Shown piece by piece: positions 53,635 to 63,901 of a stretch of DNA of 64,000 nt (within the stretch, counting starts at the first letter, position 1; every line of letters starts with the position of its first letter). Under the pieces are notes generated by a model. That model was not told the origin of the DNA. It made no database searches and saw only the letters and a program-made list of their open reading frames with translations. The DNA is from an uncultured Saprospiraceae bacterium (GTDB taxonomy: Bacteria; Bacteroidota; Bacteroidia; Chitinophagales; Saprospiraceae). The stretch spans positions 124,001-188,000 of the forward strand of contig CALGAW010000035.1 of the NCBI GenBank assembly GCA_937959115.1, written 5' to 3'. The position numbers and the translations under genes were made by a program.

Positions 53635-56600
53635 TTACCTGATCAATACAAAATCACCTTTTAATATTTTTGTATCACCATTTCTGATTTTATACTCAAT
53701 GATGTAAACAAAGGAACTCATCGGCTGGTCTTTCCCTTTATAAGTTCCATCCCAACCTGGTGGATTCGTATCATCATATACTCGTTCACCCCAACGGTTC
53801 CAAATTGTAAAGGAAAGAATGTCAACATTTCCTTGAACAACTGGATAGAAGGTGTTATTCTCGACTGGGCCATTTATACCAGGTGTAAATCCGCCTGGCA
53901 TAACGATGACACTTTCAGGTTGAACATCTATAATCACGGAGTCTCTGGTGATACAACCATCTAAACTCGTAAATTCTACCACAAAGACTGTTGTTTCAAC
54001 AGGGAACGCTTCTGTTGTTGAATTATTAGGATCGGCTACTTGGTTTGCTGGACTCCAAGAATAGGTCCCGGGGATATCTGATGTAGCAACTAAAACAGTT
54101 GTTACTCCTTCTTCGATTGATATGTCTACTCCCGCATTAATATTTGAAACGGGGTAGGAGGAGACTATGATGCTATCTTCTACTGCAGAACATCCATTTG
54201 CATCTAGCACAGTTACGGTATATTGCCCAGCAAAAATACTGTCAATTTGATCAGTTGTTTCACCGTTAGACCAGATATAAGTAAAAGGGGCCGTACCTCC
54301 AAAAACGGTTACATTGGCGCTACCGTTATTGTCAATTAAGCAAGTGATATTCGTGCCAAACTCAATATCTAGTGCTGGAACTTGATCGATCATTACTTGA
54401 GTATTATATGGTTGGATACAGTTTAAAGCGTCCTTTACAACAACATCATAACTACCTGCAGCCAAATTGATAAAGGTATATGTGGAGTCTGAATCAGTCA
54501 CCCAAGTTGTTCCTCCGTCAATGGAATACATGTATGGTGAAGCTCCAGTAATTCTTATGGTAATTGTCCCACTAGAAGCACCATTGCAGGCTATATCCGT
54601 AGTAGAAACGGTTACAATGGAAAGACTACTGCAATCTGGCTCATTAAGGTCGAGCGTATCTCTTGTTTCACATCCGTTGAAATCCATCACAATTACTTCA
54701 CAAATACCAGAAGATAATCCTGAAATATGATAAGTACCACCGCATTGCTGGCCAGGACCCTGTAGAACAGTTCCACAAGAGGCTGTAATTGTGTACGGTG
54801 CTGTTCCTCCAGAAGGTGTTAAACATATTTCTCCGTCACTACCACCAATAGTTGTTGGTGGAACAAACACTGGTGTACCAGACAAAATACTAGGTTCGGC
54901 TATGACCACTTGAGTTCCGAATGTTTGCGTGCACCCAATGGCATCACTCACTACAATATCATAGGTGCCAGGCGGTAAATTATTAAAAGTATAAGGATTT
55001 TGATTGGAAGTAATCCACGTCCCTCCACCATCAATCGAATAATCATAGGGCGGTACACCATTTAGTACTGTGATTGAAATTTCACCATCACTGGATCCAT
55101 TGCAGCTATTGTTTGTTGGTGCTGTTGTAGCAATGGAAAAACTCATACAATCTGGATCATTGATTGTTGTTTTCTGTGTAACTGAACATCCGTTTGCATC
55201 TGTAACAATCACACAATAGATACCTGCAGTAAGGCTATCTATTAAATAGTTCATATTGCAGGGTCCTAGAGGAATCGAATCAATTGTCCCAATGATTGGG
55301 GTATAAGTGACAAGGTAAGGAGAAGTTCCTCCATTTATACAAACATCGATCGAACCATCATTTCCGCCAACAGATGTTACATTTACTGAATCTAACTGAA
55401 CTGTTAATGTATCTGGATCTGTAATAGTCGCAGGATTGTTGGTGTATATTGCAACGCATAGACGTTCATCTGTTACTGTAATATTGTAGGAGCCATCTGG
55501 TAGATTTGTGAACGTGTAGGGATTGGTTGTTGTAATAATAGGTGTTCCGAATCCAATATCATAAGTAATGTTTCCTTGAGGATTTAATACCTCAATCGTA
55601 ATCGTTCCGTCTAGAGCATCACTGCACGTTTCATCAGTTGAAGTCACAACACCAATACCAAAATTTGTACAATCAGGATCATTTATAAGCACATCTGGAA
55701 TTGTATCTCTACAACCATTGGCGTCCTCGATGAAAATATCAAACGTGTCCGCCATCAATCCTGTAATTTGATAACTGGCATCGCATCCAGTCGCAGGAGG
55801 GGAAATTGGAGTAATTGTTCCTGTGTTTGGAATATAAGAAACGGTATAAGGCATAGTTCCACCGCTAACACAAATGTCAATGATACCATCACTGCCACCA
55901 ACAACAGTCACATCGGTTGGAGTAGCGGTGCCTACTGGGGTCTCATTTGCTATAACCGTAATGGAGTCAGAAGTACTACAATTGCCCACTATAAGCGTCC
56001 ATACAAAAATATTGGTTCCCGAAGGTAGGTTAGTGACATCAACGGTTGGCGATGTCGGGCCTGGATTGTAGATGACACCTGCAGGGCCAGTCCACGTTCC
56101 AGTTTCCCCTGGTAACACTGGTGCATTCCCTATAAGGGTAATCGTCTCAATATCGCAAATCACTTGACCTGAAGCCGTAGCAATTTGAGGTGTAGAAGGT
56201 TCATTGTTTATAACATTCACACAAGCAGAATCTGTAGGACAACCGCCTCTTGAAATCGTCCAACACAATTGATTAAGCCCTGGTGGTAAATTGTTTGCCG
56301 TAGGATTAGGATCATTTGCATTTGGAAGGAACACTGTTCCTGTCGGACCTGTCCATGTCCCTATTTCTCCAGTTAATGGAGGATTACCTGATATTATAAA
56401 TCCACTGCTATCACATACTTCTTGGTTTGGAGTGGTCGTAACAATTGCTTGAGAAAGTACTTCATTGTTTGTAATTGTAATACAGTCACTATTAGTAGGA
56501 CAATTCCCACTTGAAACTTCCCAACATAGTACGGTAGCACCAGGAGCTAAGCCAATCACTGTAACTGTTGGACTATTGGCATTTGGAAGGTACGTCACTC

Positions 56601-59600
56601 CTGAAGGGTTGGTTGTCCAAGTTCCAATTTCCCCTGTAGCTACTGGATTTGCCTGAACGAGTACACTGTCTGTACAAATTTCCTGACTTGCAGTAAGAAT
56701 TACAGATGGTGTGTTTACTTGATTAAACATGACATTAATACAAGTGTCTTTAGATGGGCAGCCACCTCGTGCCACTGTCCAGCAAAGAGTGCTGGTTCCA
56801 AGAGGTAATCCAGTAACGATAACATTAGGATCGTTAGGGCTTGGAGAAAATAGAATCGTTGGAAATGATCCGGTCCAAGTTCCGATTTCGCCAGATTGTA
56901 AAGGTGGAGTTGCATTCAACGTTAATCCCAGACTATCACAGACTTCTGTTCCATTTGGAGCGACAATAATAGGTTGAGTTGTAACCTCGTTATTAGTTAC
57001 GTCAAGACAAGCTTGTTTCGACGGGCATCCTCCTCTCGTTACTGTCCAGCATAAGGTACTTGTACCAGCAGGAAGGTTATCAATGGTAACCGAATCACTA
57101 TTAATGCTAGGAGAGAAAATTACTCCTCCTGGGCCTGTCCAAGTTCCTGTTTCTCCAGGCAGAATGGGAGTTGCTATTGCAATAAATCCATTTTGATCAC
57201 AAACTTCTTGATTATTTGCGGTAACAATTACGGGTGCAGCTACTTCATTATTTACTAAGGTAATACATTCCTGAACTGATGGGCAGCCTCCTCTTGTCAC
57301 AGTCCAGCAAACAGTACTTGATCCTAGGGGTAAACTTTGAGGTGTAACGATTGGGGTGTTTGCATTTGGTAGGAAAGTAACACCTGTTGGCCCTGTCCAA
57401 GTTCCCGTTTCGTCAACTAGAACAGGAGAAGCTTCTAGTGTAAAGGTTGCGTTGCCACAAATTTCAGTGTTATCTGCTGTAACAATGACTGGCGCTGTCG
57501 TTACTTGATTGTTATAGACATCAATACATGAGGATTTTGAAGGGCAGCCACCACGGGTTAATGTCCAGCAGAAGGTATTTACACCAAGTAATAGATTGTT
57601 TGCTGTTACGACTGGATTGTTTGCACTAGGAAGAAATGTCACGCCAGTTGGTCCTGTCCATGTACCTATCTCACTTTGACTCGCAGGAGTTGCGGTTAAC
57701 GTAATACCCAAGGAGTCGCAAACCTCTGTGCTATCTGCTGTAACTATAACTGGATTAGAAATTACTTCGTTATTAAATACGTCAATGCAAGCAGTATCTG
57801 CAGGGCAGCCACCTCTAGACACGATCCAGCATAGAGTGCTTTGCCCAGTAGGAAGATTATTCACTGTAACATTCGGGTCATTAGCATTTGGAATAAACGA
57901 AATGCCAGTTGGTCCAGTCCATGTTCCTGTTTCGTCAGTCAAAACAGGTATTGCTGAAATTGAAAAACCATTGACTCCACAAACCTCTGTGCTATCTATT
58001 GTTGTGATTACGGCATTTGTAAGCACTTCATTATTAATCACATCAATGCAATCGGAATCAGAAGGACAAGCTCCTCTGGTAACTGTCCAGCATAACCTAC
58101 TGATTCCAGGTGGAAGATTGTTTGCCGTTGCTATTGCGCTAGTATCAGTCGGTAAGAATGTAACACCAGTTGGTCCTGACCATGTACCAGTTTCATCTGG
58201 TAGAACTGGTGTTGCTGAAATAGGTAAGCCATTTGGACTACAAATTTCAGTACTATCTGCTGTAATGACAACAGCATCTGTAGTAACCTCATTATTGGTC
58301 ACATCAATACAGATGACTGATGCAGGGCAGCTGTCACGTGTAATTGTCCAACACAGTTGACTAGTTCCTAGTGGTAGGTTATTCGCTGTAGCAGTCGTGC
58401 TTGTATCGCTTGGTAGGAAAATGACACCCGTTGGTCCTGACCAGGTACCAGTTTCATCAGCTAATACAGGATTTGCTACAATGACAAAACGATCAGCAGT
58501 ACAAACTTCTTGTCCATCAGCAGTTACAATTACTGGTGGGGTGTTGACTTCATTGTTGATTACATCAATGCAGGCGGTATCTGCAGGGCATGTTCCCCTT
58601 GAGACGATCCAGCACAAACTACTTGTTCCCAATGGTAAACCGTTTACAATAACAGAAGGATCATTAGCATTAGGTAAGAATGTAACTCCAGTAGGACCTG
58701 TCCAAGTTCCTGTTTCTCCAGTTAGTACGGTATCAGCTTCCACCATAAATCCATTTCCTGTACATAGGGATTGTCCAGTAGCAGTTAGAATTACAGATGG
58801 TGTGGTTACTTCATTGTTGGTTACATCTATACATGCTTGAGAAGCGGGACAATTGCCTCTCGAAACTGTCCAACAAAGTGAACTGGTTCCTAATAGTAAA
58901 TTATCTGCCGTTGCTGTTGGGCTATTTGGTGAAGGAGTGAAGATGACACCTGTTGGTCCTGTCCACGTTCCAGTCTCTCCTGGTAAGACAGGGTCGGCTT
59001 CCACCTGGAATCCATTTGGACCACAGATCTCTTGATTATCTACAGTGACGATAACTGGATTCGTTGTGACCTCATTATTTGTAATTGTAACACAAGTAGA
59101 ATCTGTAGGGCATCCACCTCTGCTTATGGACCAACAAATTTCGCTTTGGCCTAATGGAAGGTTATTAATTGTGACAACTGGATTGAAGATGTTTGGATCG
59201 AAGCTAACTCCTGCTGGGCCACTCCAGGTTCCTGTTTCATCCGCCAGAAGGGTGTCAGCTGTTGCTATAAATCCATTTGCGCTACAGGTAGTTGTACTAT
59301 CTACTGAGATAATGGGTGCACTTGCGACGCCATTGTTAATGATATTGACACAAGCTGAATCCTGTGGGCAATTTCCTCTTGATATAGTCCAGCAGAATGT
59401 ACTTAATCCTAGGGGTAAATTGTTTGCAGAAACCGTGGGATTATTTGAATTTGGAAGAAAAGAGACGCCAGTAGGTCCACTCCATGTCCCCATTTCTCCA
59501 GTTGCTACTGGGTTTGCAGTTAATGTTACCCCACTGGAGGAGCAGACTTCTGTACTATCTGCGGTGGCAATAATTGGACTAGATGTTACTTCATTATTAA

Positions 59601-62541
59601 TTACCGTAATACATTCTTGATCACTTGGGCATGTTCCTCTAGATACTGTCCAGCATATCGTGTTAGCTCCTGGTAGTAGGTTGTTTATCGTAACATTTGG
59701 ATCATTGACATTTGGAAGGAATGTGACTCCAATAGGTCCAGTCCAAGTTCCTGTTTCGTCTGGAAGCACGGGTACTGCAGATGCGGAGAAATTTGTTGCA
59801 CTACAAACTTCCATACTGTCGACCGATGTAATTTGAGCTTTGGTAATGACTCTGTCGTTTATAACATCAATGCATGCTGAGTCAGAAGGACAACCTCCAC
59901 GAGAAACTGTCCAGCAAAGTGTAGTTCGCCCTGGGGGCAAACTATCTATAACAGCAGATGGGCTGTTTGCAGTTGGAAAGAATGATATTCCGCCTGTGCC
60001 AGTCCAAGTTCCAGTCTCGTCTTGAAGTACTGGGTTTGCGACTACAATGAATGCAAAGGGAGAACAAACGATTTGATTATTTGCGGTTACAACAACCGCA
60101 TCCGTTAAAACCTCATTGTTTATCACTACAATACAGGCAGAATCTCCTGGGCATGTTCCTCTAGAAACGTTCCAGCATAATGTGCTTGGTCCAGGAGGTA
60201 AATTGTCTACCTCTGCAGAGGGGCTATTTGAATTTGGCACAAAGATGACACCAGTTGGCCCTGTCCAAGTTCCTGTTTCTCCAGAAATGACTGGAGTCGC
60301 ATTAATAAGAAAATTGTCCTGATCACAAACTTCTAAACTATCAGCGGTAGCGATGACTGCATTCGTAATTACTTCGTTATTGATTACAGTGACACAAGAA
60401 GAATCCGAAGGGCAAGTTCCTCGTGAAATCGTCCAACATAATTCACTAGCGCCAAGTGGAAGATTGTTTACGGTTGACGATGGACTGTTTGAAGTTGGTA
60501 AAAAGCTCACACCAGTTGGTCCAGTCCATGTACCGGTTTCTCCAGGATTAACAGCATTGCCAACTACAATGAATCCGTTTTCATCACATACTTGTTGTCC
60601 ATCTGCAGTAGCAATAACGGCATCAGTGGTTACCTCATTATTTGTTACTTGGATACAGTCTTGACTTGAGGGACAGCCTCCTCTTGTGATGGTCCAGCAG
60701 AAAATATTTGTACCTAGGGGTAAGTTGTCAGCTGTTGTCGTTGGGCTGTTTGCATTTGGTGAATAAATGACACCAATTGGTCCACTCCAAGTTCCAGTTT
60801 CACCGGCAACCGTTGGGTTTGCTGTTAAGGTAAAACCTATTGAGTCGCAAACTTGTGTACTATCAGGTGTGGCGACTACTGCTGTAGTAGTGACTTCATT
60901 ATTAAAGACATCAAGACAGTCTTGCGATTCAGGGCATGTTCCCCTTGAAATTGTCCAGCAAAATGTATTTAGTCCTGGTTGTAGATCGTCAACTATAACG
61001 TTTGGATCATTTGCATTTGGGTTATAAGTAACTCCCCCAGGTCCAGTCCAAGTGCCTGTTTCTCCAATAGCAGGAGGAGATGCAGAAATAGAGAATCCAT
61101 CTTCGTCACAGACTTCCGTACTATCTGCGGTAGAAACGACTGCTGTAGTGGTGACTCCATTGTTGAAGACATCAATACACGCAGTGTCCGCAGGGCATGT
61201 TCCTCTGGAGATAATCCAACAAAAGGAATTTAAACCAGGCAGGAGCGAAGGGACAGAAACGGTAGGCGAATTTGCATTTGGCATAAAACTTACGCCTGGT
61301 GGGCCAGTCCATGTACCTGTTTCAGCTGGGAGTGGGGTACTACCATTAAGCGTATATCCAGTAGCTGAACAAACTTCTAGACTATCTGCACTAGCAATCG
61401 TGGCAATCGTTAGAACTTCGTTGTTTGTAAGTGTTACAGAATCAATTGTAACAGGACAATTTCCTCTAGAGATTGTCCAATAGATTGTATTCGTACCTGG
61501 GGCAAGGTTATTAACGATTACACTAGGCGTATTTGCATTGGGTACAAAGACAGCACCAGGTGGGTTACTAGACCAGCTTCCTACTTCAGGAACAACGGGA
61601 GTATTTCCCTGTAGTTGGTAATTATTTTCATCACAAATTTCTTCATTAGTATTTGTAATGTTTGCTTGAGTTTGAACAGCATTGTTTGTTAAGGTAACCG
61701 AAGTTGATTTCGAAGGACAGTTTCCTCTAGAAATCGTCCAAGTAAGAAGATTAGCACCTGGCTGTAAGTTGCTTATAACAGGAGATTCGGAATTCACGGG
61801 TGTAAAAAGAACACCAGGAGGTGTACTTGTCCAAGTTCCTGTTTCACCTGGGAGTAGAGAATTAGTAATGTTAGCGAAAATGCCAGTGAACCCATTGTTG
61901 ACACAGCTTTCAAAAGTTGAAAATGGTTCAATCTCTGGATTTGTATTTACCTCATTGTTTAAAACGGTAATCGATGCTGGAGGAGAAGTACAATTTCCTT
62001 TATTAATTGTCCAAAGAATTACATTATTCCCAGGTTGTAAGTTATTGGCCGTTGCAGTTTGACTGTTTGCATTTGGAGCAAAAGTAATCAATCCACTAAC
62101 AGATGACCAAACGCCCTGTTCACCTGATAATAGAATGGGATTTGCTTGGAGTGGGAAGTTGTTTTCATCACAAACTTCTTGACTATTCTGAGTTAGAATT
62201 ACAGGAGTAGTAGTTACCTCATTGTTGGTTAAGGTGATGGTGTCAGCATCACAAACACCTCCTGAGATATCAAAAATTGTCCAAATGATCATGTTTGCAC
62301 CAGGCACCAAGGAAGTAACGACTGTACTTGATAGGTTGGGATTGGTAAACGTGACTGGGTTTGGAGAAGTCCATAAACCTACCTCATTGGGAAATGGCTC
62401 AGAAGCGGCCAAAGGAAAAATGTCATCACAGATTTCCTGGCTTGGTGTCAGAATAGTTGCAGTACAAGGAGGGTTGCACATACTTGCAATAGGAATAAAC
62501 TGAATTAAACCTATTACAATAATTGTAATAAATCTTTTCAT
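53635..62541 (-). CDS. Giant T9SS-exported adhesin with 25 tandem beta repeats
   Basis: 2968 residues. Sec signal peptide (MKRFITIIVIGLIQFIPIAS), then 25 tandem repeats of about 87 residues, consensus EVCDxxGFxLxATPVxxGETGTWTGPxGVxFxPNANSP followed by VNNLPxGxxxLCWTxSRGxCPxDxxCIxV. Seven SprB-type repeats follow (GGTAPFTYIWSNGET, LDANGCSA). The C-terminal 90 residues are a type-B sorting domain (FTIWNRWGERVYDDTNPPGWDGTY, ...KILKGDFVLIR). Repeats 5-24 share an extra cysteine pair absent from 1-4 and 25. Exported by T9SS and probably displayed on the surface for adhesion or gliding. Confidence 0.92.
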   Translation of the reverse strand: MKRFITIIVIGLIQFIPIASMCNPPCTATILTPSQEICDDIFPLAASEPFPNEVGLWTSPNPVTFTNPNLSSTVVTSLVPGANMIIWTIFDISGGVCDADTITLTNNEVTTTPVILTQNSQEVCDENNFPLQANPILLSGEQGVWSSVSGLITFAPNANSQTATANNLQPGNNVILWTINKGNCTSPPASITVLNNEVNTNPEIEPFSTFESCVNNGFTGIFANITNSLLPGETGTWTSTPPGVLFTPVNSESPVISNLQPGANLLTWTISRGNCPSKSTSVTLTNNAVQTQANITNTNEEICDENNYQLQGNTPVVPEVGSWSSNPPGAVFVPNANTPSVIVNNLAPGTNTIYWTISRGNCPVTIDSVTLTNNEVLTIATIASADSLEVCSATGYTLNGSTPLPAETGTWTGPPGVSFMPNANSPTVSVPSLLPGLNSFCWIISRGTCPADTACIDVFNNGVTTTAVVSTADSTEVCDEDGFSISASPPAIGETGTWTGPGGVTYNPNANDPNVIVDDLQPGLNTFCWTISRGTCPESQDCLDVFNNEVTTTAVVATPDSTQVCDSIGFTLTANPTVAGETGTWSGPIGVIYSPNANSPTTTADNLPLGTNIFCWTITRGGCPSSQDCIQVTNNEVTTDAVIATADGQQVCDENGFIVVGNAVNPGETGTWTGPTGVSFLPTSNSPSSTVNNLPLGASELCWTISRGTCPSDSSCVTVINNEVITNAVIATADSLEVCDQDNFLINATPVISGETGTWTGPTGVIFVPNSNSPSAEVDNLPPGPSTLCWNVSRGTCPGDSACIVVINNEVLTDAVVVTANNQIVCSPFAFIVVANPVLQDETGTWTGTGGISFFPTANSPSAVIDSLPPGRTTLCWTVSRGGCPSDSACIDVINDRVITKAQITSVDSMEVCSATNFSASAVPVLPDETGTWTGPIGVTFLPNVNDPNVTINNLLPGANTICWTVSRGTCPSDQECITVINNEVTSSPIIATADSTEVCSSSGVTLTANPVATGEMGTWSGPTGVSFLPNSNNPTVSANNLPLGLSTFCWTISRGNCPQDSACVNIINNGVASAPIISVDSTTTCSANGFIATADTLLADETGTWSGPAGVSFDPNIFNPVVTINNLPLGQSEICWSISRGGCPTDSTCVTITNNEVTTNPVIVTVDNQEICGPNGFQVEADPVLPGETGTWTGPTGVIFTPSPNSPTATADNLLLGTSSLCWTVSRGNCPASQACIDVTNNEVTTPSVILTATGQSLCTGNGFMVEADTVLTGETGTWTGPTGVTFLPNANDPSVIVNGLPLGTSSLCWIVSRGTCPADTACIDVINNEVNTPPVIVTADGQEVCTADRFVIVANPVLADETGTWSGPTGVIFLPSDTSTTATANNLPLGTSQLCWTITRDSCPASVICIDVTNNEVTTDAVVITADSTEICSPNGLPISATPVLPDETGTWSGPTGVTFLPTDTSAIATANNLPPGISRLCWTVTRGACPSDSDCIDVINNEVLTNAVITTIDSTEVCGVNGFSISAIPVLTDETGTWTGPTGISFIPNANDPNVTVNNLPTGQSTLCWIVSRGGCPADTACIDVFNNEVISNPVIVTADSTEVCDSLGITLTATPASQSEIGTWTGPTGVTFLPSANNPVVTANNLLLGVNTFCWTLTRGGCPSKSSCIDVYNNQVTTAPVIVTADNTEICGNATFTLEASPVLVDETGTWTGPTGVTFLPNANTPIVTPQSLPLGSSTVCWTVTRGGCPSVQECITLVNNEVAAPVIVTANNQEVCDQNGFIAIATPILPGETGTWTGPGGVIFSPSINSDSVTIDNLPAGTSTLCWTVTRGGCPSKQACLDVTNNEVTTQPIIVAPNGTEVCDSLGLTLNATPPLQSGEIGTWTGSFPTILFSPSPNDPNVIVTGLPLGTSTLCWTVARGGCPSKDTCINVMFNQVNTPSVILTASQEICTDSVLVQANPVATGEIGTWTTNPSGVTYLPNANSPTVTVIGLAPGATVLCWEVSSGNCPTNSDCITITNNEVLSQAIVTTTPNQEVCDSSGFIISGNPPLTGEIGTWTGPTGTVFLPNANDPNPTANNLPPGLNQLCWTISRGGCPTDSACVNVINNEPSTPQIATASGQVICDIETITLIGNAPVLPGETGTWTGPAGVIYNPGPTSPTVDVTNLPSGTNIFVWTLIVGNCSTSDSITVIANETPVGTATPTDVTVVGGSDGIIDICVSGGTMPYTVSYIPNTGTITPISPPATGCDASYQITGLMADTFDIFIEDANGCRDTIPDVLINDPDCTNFGIGVVTSTDETCSDALDGTITIEVLNPQGNITYDIGFGTPIITTTNPYTFTNLPDGSYNITVTDERLCVAIYTNNPATITDPDTLTVQLDSVNVTSVGGNDGSIDVCINGGTSPYLVTYTPIIGTIDSIPLGPCNMNYLIDSLTAGIYCVIVTDANGCSVTQKTTINDPDCMSFSIATTAPTNNSCNGSSDGEISITVLNGVPPYDYSIDGGGTWITSNQNPYTFNNLPPGTYDIVVSDAIGCTQTFGTQVVIAEPSILSGTPVFVPPTTIGGSDGEICLTPSGGTAPYTITASCGTVLQGPGQQCGGTYHISGLSSGICEVIVMDFNGCETRDTLDLNEPDCSSLSIVTVSTTDIACNGASSGTITIRITGASPYMYSIDGGTTWVTDSDSTYTFINLAAGSYDVVVKDALNCIQPYNTQVMIDQVPALDIEFGTNITCLIDNNGSANVTVFGGTAPFTYIWSNGETTDQIDSIFAGQYTVTVLDANGCSAVEDSIIVSSYPVSNINAGVDISIEEGVTTVLVATSDIPGTYSWSPANQVADPNNSTTEAFPVETTVFVVEFTSLDGCITRDSVIIDVQPESVIVMPGGFTPGINGPVENNTFYPVVQGNVDILSFTIWNRWGERVYDDTNPPGWDGTYKGKDQPMSSFVYIIEYKIRNGDTKILKGDFVLIR

Positions 62542-62974
62542 AACAGAAAAGTTATTTGAGTTTTTGGTATATCAAAAAGAGCTGGATTAGACTGATATAC
62601 GTTTCGAGTTAATATTTAGCTATCTAGTTCCGATAATTCAACTTTGGAAGTTGGTACTAACAAGAAAGGGTTTTAAGTTGGGTAATAGTGTAATGGCATG
62701 TTGGTTAAAGATTTTTCATTTTTCAATTAATTTACATAGTTTTTCATGTTAAAAGTAACTGTTTTTATTAAACAATTGAAGAATATTCCATTAAATTAAT
62801 GAAATGTTATATTAATGTTCGGACTCATGAAAGGAGTAAGAAAAAAAGGCTGATTAATAAAACAATAAAAAAAAATAATTAATATCAGTTTTTTATTAAA
62901 AAAAATATCTTTCTTTGTAGATAGTTTAGAATTTGATATTAAAGGCTTAACTAACTCCAGTCTAATACATAAAG
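62542..62974. other. 433-bp divergent intergenic region between the adhesin and nusB
   Basis: Very AT-rich with A and T tracts (62780-62910). It must hold the promoters of both genes, but I found no full TTG-N19-TAnnTTTG match; TATCTTTC at 62906 is the best -7 candidate for nusB. No other gene, terminator or RNA seen. Confidence 0.4.
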
Positions 62975-63901
62975 ATGCTTAGCAGAAGAAACGTTCGAGT
63001 AAAAGTACTACAGGTTTTATATTCCAGCAATCAAGATGATTTGATTACTTTAAAAGAGTCTAAGAAAGCCTACCAAACAAGCATAGACAATACCTATTGC
63101 TTGTATTTGTTAAATCTACTTCAATTAATGCAGATTTCTGGGCACGCTCAGGAAGATGTAAAGTTGAGGGCAGATAAGCACCTTCCTAGCGAAGAGGATA
63201 AAGTGTTTACACCAAAACTATTTGAAAATGATATCATGCAAATGGTTTATAAATCAGATGGTTTTCATGCATTGACACGAAAACACAAATTGCACCTCTT
63301 GCTTGATAATGATATAACGAAGCGGTTTTATCAAGAATTTTCCAAATCTGATTCCTACAAGGAATACCTCCTTAATCCAGATTGTAAACGAGAAGATCAC
63401 AGAGATATTTTGTTAGACCTTTATAAGTCCCTAACAAAAAATGAATTGTTCAATGAAATATTGGAGGATCATTTTGCGAATTGGCAAGAAAACAAATCAC
63501 TTGTAGTTGGTTCAATTAAAAAGACGCTGAAACAGGAAAATGATGATCCTGAATTCTATAACAACTATCTTCCTGAAAAGGAGACAGTAGAAGACTATGG
63601 CGCAGAATTGTTACACAAGTATTTTCAAACTGAAAAAGAATTGGAAGTCCTGATTGAACCAAATTTGAAAAACTGGGAAATTGACAGAGTGGCTGTAATT
63701 GATAAAATCTTACTCAAAATGGCACTTTGTGAATTTTTATATTTTGAAACGATTCCTACAAAAGTAACACTGAATGAATATGTGGAAATCTCAAAGTCTT
63801 ATTCAACTCCCAAAAGCAAGGAATTCGTTAACGGAATTCTAGACAAACTGAAAACTGTTTTGACAGAAGAAGGGAAAATTCACAAAGTTGAAAGAACTTA
63901 A
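62975..63901 (+). CDS. nusB: Transcription antitermination factor NusB, long Bacteroidota form
   Basis: 308 residues, about twice the length of E. coli NusB. It starts MLSRRNVRVKVLQVLYSSNQ, the family N-terminus, followed by a long insertion of roughly 150 residues rich in charged helices. The canonical C-terminal half returns at about residue 215 (VAVIDKILLKMALCEFLYFETIPTKVTLNEYVEISKSYSTPKSKEFVNGILDKL). NusB with NusE binds boxA RNA to protect rRNA transcripts from termination. The insertion is usual in this phylum. Confidence 0.92.
   Translation: MLSRRNVRVKVLQVLYSSNQDDLITLKESKKAYQTSIDNTYCLYLLNLLQLMQISGHAQEDVKLRADKHLPSEEDKVFTPKLFENDIMQMVYKSDGFHALTRKHKLHLLLDNDITKRFYQEFSKSDSYKEYLLNPDCKREDHRDILLDLYKSLTKNELFNEILEDHFANWQENKSLVVGSIKKTLKQENDDPEFYNNYLPEKETVEDYGAELLHKYFQTEKELEVLIEPNLKNWEIDRVAVIDKILLKMALCEFLYFETIPTKVTLNEYVEISKSYSTPKSKEFVNGILDKLKTVLTEEGKIHKVERT

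Noticed and set aside
57728-58360. Long plus-strand frames opposite the giant adhesin (up to 210 codons)
   Set aside because: They repeat with the adhesin's 87-codon period and are antisense by-products of its biased, repetitive codon pattern.
53635-62541. Tandem repeats considered as a CRISPR-like array
   Set aside because: Period is about 260 bp, units are diverged, and the frame is open throughout. It is a protein repeat.
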